10,244 nt of DNA. Origin: Candidatus Woesearchaeota archaeon (GTDB lineage: Archaea > Nanobdellota > Nanobdellia > Woesearchaeales > ARS49). Below the pieces are notes generated by a model. The model saw only the letters and a program-made list of their open reading frames with translations. It was not told the DNA's origin and searched no databases. The stretch is from the NCBI GenBank assembly GCA_016203425.1, contig JACQMU010000007.1, positions 1 through 10,244 of the forward strand. The letters run 5' to 3'. Each line of letters begins with the position of its first letter. Within the stretch, counting starts at the first letter, position 1. Made by a program: the position numbers and the translations under genes. Shown here piece by piece: positions 1 through 5,411 of the stretch.

Positions 1-114
1 ATTTTTGTTCATTTATCTATGCGATTTGCTATAAGAAGAGTATAAAATTGTTATGAATTATGTTTTTAGAACTCATCTTTGCACTTGAAGAAGCAATCAC
101 AGAACTGCACACGT

Positions 115-127
115 AAATTTTAAATAG
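115..127 (+). promoter_or_regulatory. Candidate TATA box for the first gene
   Basis: The A/T-only run AAATTTTAAATAG lies 35 nt before the ATG at 163. A TATA element here would put the transcript start near 148-152, just before or inside the Shine-Dalgarno. A second A/T-rich candidate (GTATAAAATT, about 40-49) would give a longer leader of roughly 85 nt. Neither matches the promoter pattern of the other units well. Otherwise 1-162 shows no gene I can support. Confidence 0.3.
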
Positions 128-150
128 TTAATTAACACAACAATACTAAA

Positions 151-156
151 AAGAGG
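151..156 (+). promoter_or_regulatory. Shine-Dalgarno of the first gene
   Basis: AAGAGG ends 6 nt before the ATG at 163. Its presence means this gene is translated from a leadered mRNA, unlike the other unit-opening genes in the window. It may therefore be a downstream member of a unit that begins left of the window. Confidence 0.55.
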
Positions 157-162
157 AAAAAA

Positions 163-600
163 ATGCCAAAATACGTTCTTGCAATTTACAGCTTTGTCAT
201 TATTGTTGCACTTGCGGGAATTTTTACAACACAATATCTTGATGACACAACAATAACAGGTAATGTTGCGCGACAAAAAACACAAGGCGTGCTTGTCGGC
301 AAAACACAACAGATACAAAGCTATACGCCACAGGCAAAAAAAGCAACATCATCGCTCACCATAAAAGAAGGAATGCCATACAAAATAATGACTGGCGAGA
401 TGGGCTTAGGAACAACAATGGCAGGCATGGTCAACATAGGAGGCATACCAGTATCAACCACAACATTGCAAGATAAATGCATTATTTTTGGCAATGACGG
501 AAGACTACACACGCCAAACGGAAAACAAGTGCAAATAAGAGATTCTGAATTAAGAAGAAAACCAATAAAACTAACATTTGGTGAGAAGAAGGCGTGTTAA
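163..600 (+). CDS. Orphan single-pass membrane protein
   Basis: A 145-residue protein that I do not recognise. Residues 4-22 form one hydrophobic TM helix or uncleaved signal anchor, with a short Lys-containing N terminus that suggests N-in, C-out topology. An ITGNV motif follows at 31-35; I have the impression that such a motif after the anchor is common in DPANN membrane proteins, but this is recollection, not a search result. The ectodomain has a Gln/Lys/Thr-rich linker (about 38-66), a Gly/Met-rich stretch (78-94), and two cysteines, Cys106 and Cys145, the second being the last residue. The region 96-140 looks like a small beta-rich fold. The start is set by the AAGAGG Shine-Dalgarno. Its stop overlaps the stop of the convergent regulator gene. 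No function is assigned. Confidence 0.75.
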   Translation: MPKYVLAIYSFVIIVALAGIFTTQYLDDTTITGNVARQKTQGVLVGKTQQIQSYTPQAKKATSSLTIKEGMPYKIMTGEMGLGTTMAGMVNIGGIPVSTTTLQDKCIIFGNDGRLHTPNGKQVQIRDSELRRKPIKLTFGEKKAC

Positions 601-1073
601 TTCTTTATTTTTATTTTGTTAGTAAGCCCATATCTTTCTTTTACAACCAAACTCTTTCTTTCAAGGCTTGAAAGAACACGCGTTATTTTAACCTTGCCAA
701 GGCCTGTTTCCAAAACAATCTTATTCTGAAGCATTTCCCCATTGTTTTTCAGAAGTGTTGAAAAAACTTTTTTCTCATCAGCTTTTAACAAATTAATAAT
801 GTGGCCATACTTGTCAGGCTCTGGCTTTAACTGCGCAAGCAATTTTTTAGGCTCTGCGTGATAAAACAAAAAAACAGAAGTAGCGCCGACTAAAAAAGAA
901 CTGACAATCAACAACAAAACCTCTGGCAGCTGAAAATAATCACTGCCTATTGTTGTTATTTCCTCGCCAGTTTCTGACACAACCTGAATCGGCTGAGGAC
1001 TAAACAACTTATCAAAAACCAAGAAAATAGATACTGTCAACAAAACCATTGCAACAGCTGTGCGAAAGTCCAT
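597..1073 (-). CDS. Membrane-anchored winged-helix transcriptional regulator (COG2512-like)
   Basis: A 158-residue protein with two TM helices (about 5-20 and 50-71) separated by a short polar loop, then a cytoplasmic C-terminal winged-helix domain (about 95-158). In the DNA-binding part, the segment ADEKKVFSTLLKNNGEMLQ is helix 1 and the turn, LETGLGKVKITRVLSSLERK is the helix-turn-helix, and KSLVVKERYGLTNKIKIKN is the wing. This is the layout of archaeal predicted membrane-associated regulators. The chosen start is the ATG at 1073. A GTG two codons upstream (1079) is also open, but it falls at or before the transcript start predicted from the TATA box. The gene diverges from operon A across 99 bp, so it may control that operon. 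Its inducer is unknown. The stop overlaps the first gene's stop by 4 nt. Confidence 0.82.
   Translation of the reverse strand: MDFRTAVAMVLLTVSIFLVFDKLFSPQPIQVVSETGEEITTIGSDYFQLPEVLLLIVSSFLVGATSVFLFYHAEPKKLLAQLKPEPDKYGHIINLLKADEKKVFSTLLKNNGEMLQNKIVLETGLGKVKITRVLSSLERKSLVVKERYGLTNKIKIKN
601..620 (+). terminator. T-rich termination signal for the first gene
   Basis: Directly after the stop codon, 16 of 20 bases on the plus strand are T, in clusters separated by single A, C or G. Archaeal RNA polymerase terminates at such T-rich runs without a hairpin. The same bases encode the Lys/Asn/Ile-rich C terminus of the convergent gene, so the terminator lies inside coding sequence. Confidence 0.5.
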
Positions 1074-1095
1074 ACACACTTATTAGTGGCACTTG

Positions 1096-1107
1096 CATAA
1101 AAATGTT
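1096..1107 (-). promoter_or_regulatory. TATA box of the membrane-anchored regulator
   Basis: Read on the minus strand this is AACATTTTTATG, preceded by CCAA. It ends 22 nt before the ATG at 1073, the same spacing as the divergent plus-strand promoter, and predicts a leaderless or nearly leaderless mRNA. Confidence 0.6.
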
Positions 1108-1136
1108 TGGTTGCACAAAAATGAAACCAGTTACAA

Positions 1137-1157
1137 GAAACATATAAATGTTGTTTC
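1137..1157 (+). promoter_or_regulatory. Inverted repeats over the operon A TATA box (candidate operator)
   Basis: GAAACA (1137-1142) is the exact reverse complement of TGTTTC (1152-1157), with 9 bp between them. Nested inside, AACAT (1139-1143) and ATGTT (1148-1152) form another inverted repeat with a 4-bp spacer. Both straddle the TATA element. A dimeric winged-helix protein such as the divergent regulator could bind here and block TBP. In A/T-rich DNA such repeats can arise by chance, so this is a candidate only. Confidence 0.35.
1139..1150 (+). promoter_or_regulatory. TATA box of operon A
   Basis: AACATATAAATG, with the A-rich BRE-like flank AAGA upstream, ends 22 nt before the ATG at 1173. 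The predicted transcript starts at or just before the start codon. Confidence 0.68.
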
Positions 1158-1172
1158 AGTTTAGTATACTTC

Positions 1173-1595
1173 ATGGCAAACAAAAAACAGTTAACACAAC
1201 ATAAAAACATTTGGAAAATAATTTCGATGAGTTTTATTGCACTATTTTGCCTGTTCTTAATATTTGGGCTGGTGCGCGTGTATCATTTTAAGTCAGCATT
1301 CGCAAAAGCAACACCAGAACAAATCTCATTAGCCAAAGAGCTTGTTACACAAAAACTTGCACGGCAAGGCGACGACATTAGCAAGTATGACTTTAAAGTG
1401 AGCAACTTCATCAGGCGCCCAGGAAGAGCAGGAAGAACAAATGTAGAAAATGCCATACAAGTTTCACTAAAAAATGATTCAACAGCACAACTTTATATTA
1501 TTGACATAGATAAGAAATCTATACTTCTGTATTCAAAAACAGAATTTTACGATAAATCATTTCATAAAAGAGGTGGAAGAAATGAATACCAATAA
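1173..1595 (+). CDS. Small membrane-anchored protein opening operon A
   Basis: A 140-residue protein with a basic N terminus, one TM helix (about 13-35) and an ectodomain of about 100 residues. Part of the ectodomain resembles a PepSY-type helix-then-strands pattern: TPEQISLAKELVTQKLARQG (46-65) looks like an amphipathic helix, and the segment near 105-124, with IDIDKKSILLYSKTEFYD, resembles a beta hairpin with a DxDKKS turn. I cannot confirm a family. The ATG sits 22 nt after a TATA box, so translation is probably leaderless. The 3' end overlaps the next gene by 14 nt and carries that gene's Shine-Dalgarno inside codons for Arg-Gly-Gly. Its place before a surface protein and a permease suggests an accessory envelope role. 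Confidence 0.75.
   Translation: MANKKQLTQHKNIWKIISMSFIALFCLFLIFGLVRVYHFKSAFAKATPEQISLAKELVTQKLARQGDDISKYDFKVSNFIRRPGRAGRTNVENAIQVSLKNDSTAQLYIIDIDKKSILLYSKTEFYDKSFHKRGGRNEYQ
1570..1576 (+). promoter_or_regulatory. Shine-Dalgarno deciding the start of the first COG1361-like gene
   Basis: GAGGTGG matches the archaeal anti-SD core and lies 5 nt before the ATG at 1582. It rules out the in-frame GTG at 1573, which falls inside the SD itself. The sequence around it closely matches that at 5400-5406. Confidence 0.75.
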
Positions 1596-2898
1596 ACTGT
1601 TTTTTTTGGCATTGTTATTAGCAATAATTAGCCAAACAGCACTTGCATCAGCCCCAGACTTACAATTTTTTATATTAAACCAAGAGCCGGACCCAGCAAG
1701 AGCAGGAGGTATGGTTGAAGTCAGATTGCGCATACAAAACACAGGAGATGCAGAAGCAAAAAACTTTCTGGTTGAAGCAATCCCCCAATATCCATTTTCA
1801 CTTTTGACAGGCGAAGAAACACAACAAACAATTGCATCATTGCCATTTTTTCCAGACACAGAAAACTCAAAAACAATAAGCTACAAATTCCGCGTTGACC
1901 GCGACGCAACAGAAGGACAGTATCCAATAAAGTTCAGGCATTCGCTAAACAAAGGAATGGCATGGTTCATGCATGATTTCACAATCGACTTAACTGCACG
2001 AGAATACGCACAAATATTTTCGATAGACAAAATGAAAATAATGCCTGGCAAAGAAACAGACATGACATTCACAGTAACAAATGTTGGCAACGCACCACTA
2101 CAAAACATGGTTTTTTTCTGGCAGGAGCCAAACGGAATAATACTTCCAGTTGGAACAGACAACACAAGATACATCAAATACTTAGAACCAGACGAAAGCA
2201 TACCACTTAAATACAAAGTAATTGCCAGCGTAAATGCAAAACCAGACTTGTACACACTAAATCTAAACTTAAAATACGACACAAAATCAACAAATAGCAG
2301 CAGTGTAAAAGAAACAATAACAACAACCGCAGGCATATTTGTTGGCGGCGAAACAGACTTTGACATAGCATTCTCAGAAAGCACAGCAGGACAAACATCA
2401 CTTTCAGTCTCAAACGTTGGCAGCAATCCAGCATATTCTGTCACAGTACGAGTCCCACAACAAGAAGGATATGCAGTGCGCGGAAGTACAGACGCAATAA
2501 TCGGCAACCTTGACAAAGGAGACTACACAATAGTATCATTCCAAATAGCACAGAATGCTGTACAAAGAACACAAACGATGACAGACAGCCAACAACAAAC
2601 AAGACAGAGATTTGTGCAAAGAAACACAACACAACAAAACTTGCTAACTGTGCTGGTAGACTACACAGACACAACAGGCGTCAGGCATTCTATTGAGAAA
2701 AAAACAGCAATACAGTTTAGAATGAACGACACAACAACAATGATGAACGGGCGTTTTTCAAGAACTGCACAGACAACAAGCTGGTGGAGCAACACAACAT
2801 TATGGATTGTGATACTTATTGCGGTTATAGGAATTGTGCTCTACAAAAAGCCAACACTGAGAGATAAAATAATCCGGGTAATTCAAAGGAAAAAATGA
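1582..2898 (+). CDS. COG1361-like (S-layer/CARDB-type) secreted, membrane-anchored protein A
   Basis: A 438-residue protein with a Sec signal peptide (1-23, LALLLAIISQTALASA), then about three Ig-like beta domains (roughly 25-137, 142-250, 255-381), one TM helix (407-421) and a short basic cytoplasmic tail. Each domain has the NTG/NVG turn typical of CARDB/NEW3 folds: IQNTGDAEAKN, VTNVGNAPLQN, VSNVGSNPAYS. It is paralogous to the protein at 5412, sharing for example QYPFSL/EYPFSL and the position of the TM. Odd features are a Gln/Thr/Arg-rich insert at about 325-353 and several NxS/T sequons (238, 348, 382, 404), possible N-glycosylation sites outside the cell. It is probably the extracytoplasmic partner of the permease that follows, which it overlaps by ATGA. 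Substrate unknown. Confidence 0.85.
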   Translation: MNTNKLFFLALLLAIISQTALASAPDLQFFILNQEPDPARAGGMVEVRLRIQNTGDAEAKNFLVEAIPQYPFSLLTGEETQQTIASLPFFPDTENSKTISYKFRVDRDATEGQYPIKFRHSLNKGMAWFMHDFTIDLTAREYAQIFSIDKMKIMPGKETDMTFTVTNVGNAPLQNMVFFWQEPNGIILPVGTDNTRYIKYLEPDESIPLKYKVIASVNAKPDLYTLNLNLKYDTKSTNSSSVKETITTTAGIFVGGETDFDIAFSESTAGQTSLSVSNVGSNPAYSVTVRVPQQEGYAVRGSTDAIIGNLDKGDYTIVSFQIAQNAVQRTQTMTDSQQQTRQRFVQRNTTQQNLLTVLVDYTDTTGVRHSIEKKTAIQFRMNDTTTMMNGRFSRTAQTTSWWSNTTLWIVILIAVIGIVLYKKPTLRDKIIRVIQRKK

Positions 2899-4157
2899 GG
2901 CTTGAGAAATCATTTAAGCTTGCATTAAACATCCTGTTCCACAGCAAATTAAGAAGCTGGCTCACAATCATTGGCATCGTGATTGGCGTGGCAGCAGTTG
3001 TTGCCATTGTTTCAATAGGAGAAGGGCTTCAACAAAACGTTCAAAACAGGCTAAGCGGGCTTGGCGCAGACATCATAACAATTTCCCCAGGAGGAGGGCG
3101 GGCAGCCGGAGGATTCAGAGGCTTTGGCGACCACAACATGGAACAGACCTCTGCAATTAAAAGCTCTCCAAAAAATCTGACAAAGCGAGACATTCAATTA
3201 ATAGCATCAATAGACAATGCTAAAGTTGTTCACGGCAGTGTTTCTGCAAAGGGAGCAGCATATTATTTGGGAGAAACTGCAACTGTGTCTGTCAACGGCA
3301 TTGAACCAGCAGAGTGGAAGGAAATAACAACTTCAGAACTAGAATCAGGAAGATTTCTCGGACCATCAGATTACGGAATGATAATTGTCGGCAGCAGAAT
3401 TGCACAAAAAACATTCAAACAACCACTCGTAATCAACAGGATGATAACAATAGAAGGCAAGCCATTCAAAATAGTTGGAGTTCTGAAAGAAAGCGGAGGC
3501 CCAGGCGGAGACGACAACAAAATAATAATGCCAATCAATGCCGCGCGCGACACACTTCAAGACATTGGAAATGAGAAATTTGATTCAATCATAATAAAGG
3601 CAGAAAATGCAGATGCAGTTGATAGCCTGCTGGCAGACATTGACGCAAAATTAGTGCTGGCAAGACACCTCACAGAAAAAACAAAAGACTACAACCTGCA
3701 AAGCTCAAAACAAGCACAAGAACGCATGGCAAGCATTGCCCAAACAATGACACTATTCCTCGGCGCAATAGCTGCAGTATCACTAATTGTGGGCGCTGTC
3801 GGCATCGCAAACACAATGTTCACTTCAGTGCTTGAGAAAACAAAAGACATAGGAATAATGAAAGCAATCGGCGCTCGAAACACAGACATCCTCATGATAT
3901 TTTTACTGAACGCAGCCCTTGTGGGCATGACTGGAGGAATCCTCGGAATCTCTTTCGGAGCAGGGATCTCATCATTAATCCCAAGCCTCGGGCTTAGAAT
4001 GATAGGCCCTGGCGGAGGAGAAATGACAACTGTGATAAGTATAAAATTGCTGGCCGAAGCATTGCTGCTATCGATTGGAATAGGCATGACTGCAGGAGTC
4101 ATCCCTGCATACAGAGCATCAAAACTAAGGCCTGTTGACGCACTAAGATATGAATGA
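2895..4157 (+). CDS. MacB/FtsX-type ABC permease A
   Basis: A 420-residue permease of the type VII (MacB-like mechanotransmission) class. TM1 is about 21-43, followed by a large extracytoplasmic MacB-PCD-type domain (about 45-284), then TM2 (285-307), the cytoplasmic coupling segment EKTKDIGIMKAIGARN (314-329), TM3 (about 330-356) and TM4 (about 385-405). The C terminus is the family signature RPVDALRYE. There is no fused ATPase domain, unlike bacterial MacB. A Gly-rich loop (66-78) follows the first ectodomain strand. Start: ATG in ATGA overlap with the preceding stop, with a weak AAGGA 4 nt upstream, indicating translational coupling. The operon ends here without its own ATPase; the nearest candidate is at 4712. 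It has no cysteine. Confidence 0.92.
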   Translation: MRLEKSFKLALNILFHSKLRSWLTIIGIVIGVAAVVAIVSIGEGLQQNVQNRLSGLGADIITISPGGGRAAGGFRGFGDHNMEQTSAIKSSPKNLTKRDIQLIASIDNAKVVHGSVSAKGAAYYLGETATVSVNGIEPAEWKEITTSELESGRFLGPSDYGMIIVGSRIAQKTFKQPLVINRMITIEGKPFKIVGVLKESGGPGGDDNKIIMPINAARDTLQDIGNEKFDSIIIKAENADAVDSLLADIDAKLVLARHLTEKTKDYNLQSSKQAQERMASIAQTMTLFLGAIAAVSLIVGAVGIANTMFTSVLEKTKDIGIMKAIGARNTDILMIFLLNAALVGMTGGILGISFGAGISSLIPSLGLRMIGPGGGEMTTVISIKLLAEALLLSIGIGMTAGVIPAYRASKLRPVDALRYE

Positions 4158-4168
4158 TCAAGTGACAA

Positions 4169-4180
4169 AACATTTATATA
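4169..4180 (+). promoter_or_regulatory. TATA box of the PadR operon (operon B)
   Basis: AACATTTATATA, preceded by GACAA, ends 25 nt before the ATG at 4206. The spacing predicts a leader of zero to a few bases. It overlaps a 20-bp inverted repeat, so a bound repressor would compete directly with TBP. Confidence 0.72.
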
Positions 4181-4195
4181 TCGGAAGCGATATAT
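4176..4195 (+). promoter_or_regulatory. Inverted repeat, probable PadR operator
   Basis: ATATATCG-GAAG-CGATATAT: two perfect 8-bp arms around a 4-bp spacer, beginning inside the TATA box and ending 10 nt before the PadR start codon. The string ATATATCGG also occurs twice as a direct repeat (4176-4184 and 4190-4198). PadR proteins bind palindromic operators as dimers and often repress their own genes. That this is the site is inference from position and symmetry. Confidence 0.68.
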
Positions 4196-4206
4196 CGGTA
4201 CCAATA
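4193..4206 (+). promoter_or_regulatory. Second, imperfect palindrome at the PadR start codon
   Basis: TATCGGTACCAATA is symmetric except for one base pair (4196/4203). It overlaps the right arm of the larger repeat and reaches the A of the PadR ATG, covering the expected transcript start. It could be a second half of a compound operator, or chance. Confidence 0.3.
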
Positions 4207-4715
4207 TGGCAAGCTCAATGATTCGTGGATTTTTGAACATCCTTGTGCTCAAAGCACTTGGCGAAGAGCCAAAATCCGGCTACAACCTCATGAAATTTGT
4301 TGAAAAACGCATTGGCGTAAAACCCTCGCCAGGAAGCATTTATCCGCTCCTTGAACAGCTCGAAAGCGAAGGATTTATTGAGATTAAAAAAAAAGGAAAG
4401 GCAAAAGAATACAAACTAACAGCTACAGGCAGAAAAAAGCTGAGTGCAATAGAAGAAAAAAGATGCGAATGCCTGTGCAATTTCACAGAAGGAATGAAAA
4501 TGCTCTCAGCATTAACAGGTGAGGACATGAGCTTTCCAATGGCAATGGTTGAAAACATGCACAAAGGAATAATGCCCTTCAAAGAAATAAACCCAGAATG
4601 GGACACTTTAAGAAACGAGCTTTTTGTGCAAATGCAAAAAGGCACGCTAAAACAAAACAGCAAAAAAATACGAACAGTGCTGGCAAAAACAAACAAGGAG
4701 CTGAAATCATTATGA
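4206..4715 (+). CDS. PadR-family transcriptional repressor
   Basis: A 169-residue protein. The N-terminal winged helix (about 8-80) carries the PadR signature: ILVLKALGEEPKSGYNLM, then GVKPSPGSIYPLLEQLESEG (37-56) and the wing with KEYKLTATGRKKL. The C-terminal part (about 82-165) would form the dimerisation helices. All three cysteines are packed as Cys87-x-Cys89-x-Cys91 at the domain junction, followed by seven methionines between 97 and 123; this suggests, without proving, thiol or soft-metal sensing. It opens operon B with the ATPase, a surface protein and two permeases, and a palindrome over its promoter suggests autoregulation. PadR genes beside MacB-type transporters are a common arrangement. 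Its stop overlaps the ATPase start by ATGA. Confidence 0.93.
   Translation: MASSMIRGFLNILVLKALGEEPKSGYNLMKFVEKRIGVKPSPGSIYPLLEQLESEGFIEIKKKGKAKEYKLTATGRKKLSAIEEKRCECLCNFTEGMKMLSALTGEDMSFPMAMVENMHKGIMPFKEINPEWDTLRNELFVQMQKGTLKQNSKKIRTVLAKTNKELKSL
4695..4700 (+). promoter_or_regulatory. Shine-Dalgarno of the ATPase gene
   Basis: AAGGAG lies 11 nt before the ATG at 4712, inside the end of the PadR gene. The spacing is slightly long. Together with the ATGA stop/start overlap, it supports 4712 as the start. Confidence 0.5.
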
Positions 4716-5410
4716 AAAGCCCGATAATACAATTAGAAAAAGTGTGGAAAACATACAAAGTGGGAGAAGCCCCAGTCCATGCACTGCAAGGCGTTAATTT
4801 AGAAATTCATAGAGGAGAATTTATTGCAATACAAGGGCCTTCAGGAAGCGGAAAAAGCACAGCAATGAACTTAATAGGCTGCCTCGACATACCAACACAA
4901 GGAGCAATCTATCTCGACGGACAAAACATTAGCGAACTATCAGAATCAGACCTTGCACAAATCCGCGGAAGAAAAATCGGGTTCATCTTCCAAAAATTCA
5001 ACCTCATTGAAACATTAACAGCACTTGAAAACGTAACACTCCCCATGATATTCCAAGGAATTCCAGAACAAGAACAACTAAAGCGCGCAAAAAAACTATT
5101 GGAACAATTCGGGCTTGGAGACAGAATGCACCACAAACCAAACCAACTTTCAGGAGGACAGCAACAAAGAGTTGCAATAGCTCGCAGCCTTGCAGTAGAG
5201 CCGGCAGTAATACTGGCAGACGAGCCAACAGGAAACCTCGACAGCAAAACAGGGCATGATGTTATGAAATTCTTGCGCGAACTCAACACAAAAGAACACA
5301 AAACAATAGTACTCGTCACACACGATGATGAGCTTGCACGACACGCAGACAGAATTGCGTTCCTAAAAGACGGAACAATAGTGAAGGACATCAAGGTAAG
5401 AGGTGGATAA
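4712..5410 (+). CDS. ABC transporter ATPase, LolD/MacB type
   Basis: A 232-residue stand-alone nucleotide-binding subunit with every motif intact: Walker A GPSGSGKST (42-50), Q-loop Gln94 in FQKFNL, signature LSGGQQQRVAIARS (146-159), Walker B VILADE (166-171), D-loop GNLD (174-177) and H-loop His204 in VTHD. Length and motif wording fit the LolD/MacB subfamily that pairs with FtsX-like permeases. It hydrolyses ATP in the cytoplasm to drive the permeases. The start is the ATG at 4712, where the family homology begins (SPIIQLEKVWKTYKVGEAP); the frame is open 38 codons further upstream, but that stretch overlaps PadR and has no family similarity. It is the only ATPase in the window and so probably serves the permeases at 6589 and 7799 and possibly also 2895. 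Confidence 0.95.
   Translation: MKSPIIQLEKVWKTYKVGEAPVHALQGVNLEIHRGEFIAIQGPSGSGKSTAMNLIGCLDIPTQGAIYLDGQNISELSESDLAQIRGRKIGFIFQKFNLIETLTALENVTLPMIFQGIPEQEQLKRAKKLLEQFGLGDRMHHKPNQLSGGQQQRVAIARSLAVEPAVILADEPTGNLDSKTGHDVMKFLRELNTKEHKTIVLVTHDDELARHADRIAFLKDGTIVKDIKVRGG
5400..5406 (+). promoter_or_regulatory. Shine-Dalgarno deciding the start of the second COG1361-like gene
   Basis: GAGGTGG, within the final Arg-Gly-Gly codons of the ATPase, lies 5 nt before the ATG at 5412. The in-frame GTG at 5403 lies inside it and is rejected as start. It repeats the junction seen at 1570-1584. Confidence 0.75.
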
Positions 5411-5411
5411 G

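Noticed and set aside
1..162. Possible RNA gene or tail of an upstream gene
   Set aside because: No stable hairpin, tRNA or known RNA motif was found, and all short frames end quickly without recognisable protein. Only candidate promoter elements and the SD remain.
1077..1079. GTG start for the membrane-anchored regulator
   Set aside because: It lies at or before the transcript start expected from the TATA box at 1096-1107, and an ATG follows two codons later at normal leaderless spacing.
1573..1575. GTG start for the first COG1361-like protein (and likewise GTG at 5403 for the second)
   Set aside because: In both cases the GTG is part of the Shine-Dalgarno, and an ATG at ideal spacing follows directly before the signal peptide.
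1881..2516. 211-codon open frame on the minus strand
   Set aside because: It is antisense to a well-supported surface-protein gene. The A-rich plus strand leaves few stops on the other strand. Its composition (Ser/Val/Leu/Cys-rich) and lack of a promoter or SD mark it as a shadow.
3314..3574. 86-codon plus-strand frame inside permease A
   Set aside because: It is out of frame with a conserved permease domain, is extremely Arg/Asn-rich from shifted codons, and has no start signal.
4197..4202. GGTACC palindrome as a separate site
   Set aside because: A 6-bp palindrome is common by chance; it is reported only as part of the larger imperfect palindrome 4193-4206.
4598..4711. N-terminal extension of the ATPase frame
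   Set aside because: The frame is open, but the extension overlaps PadR, is Lys/Gln/Asn-rich and has no resemblance to ABC ATPases. The ATGA overlap and AAGGAG support 4712.
4909..5394. 161-codon open frame on the minus strand
   Set aside because: It is antisense to the ATPase, which has every ABC motif. No start signal or recognisable domain.
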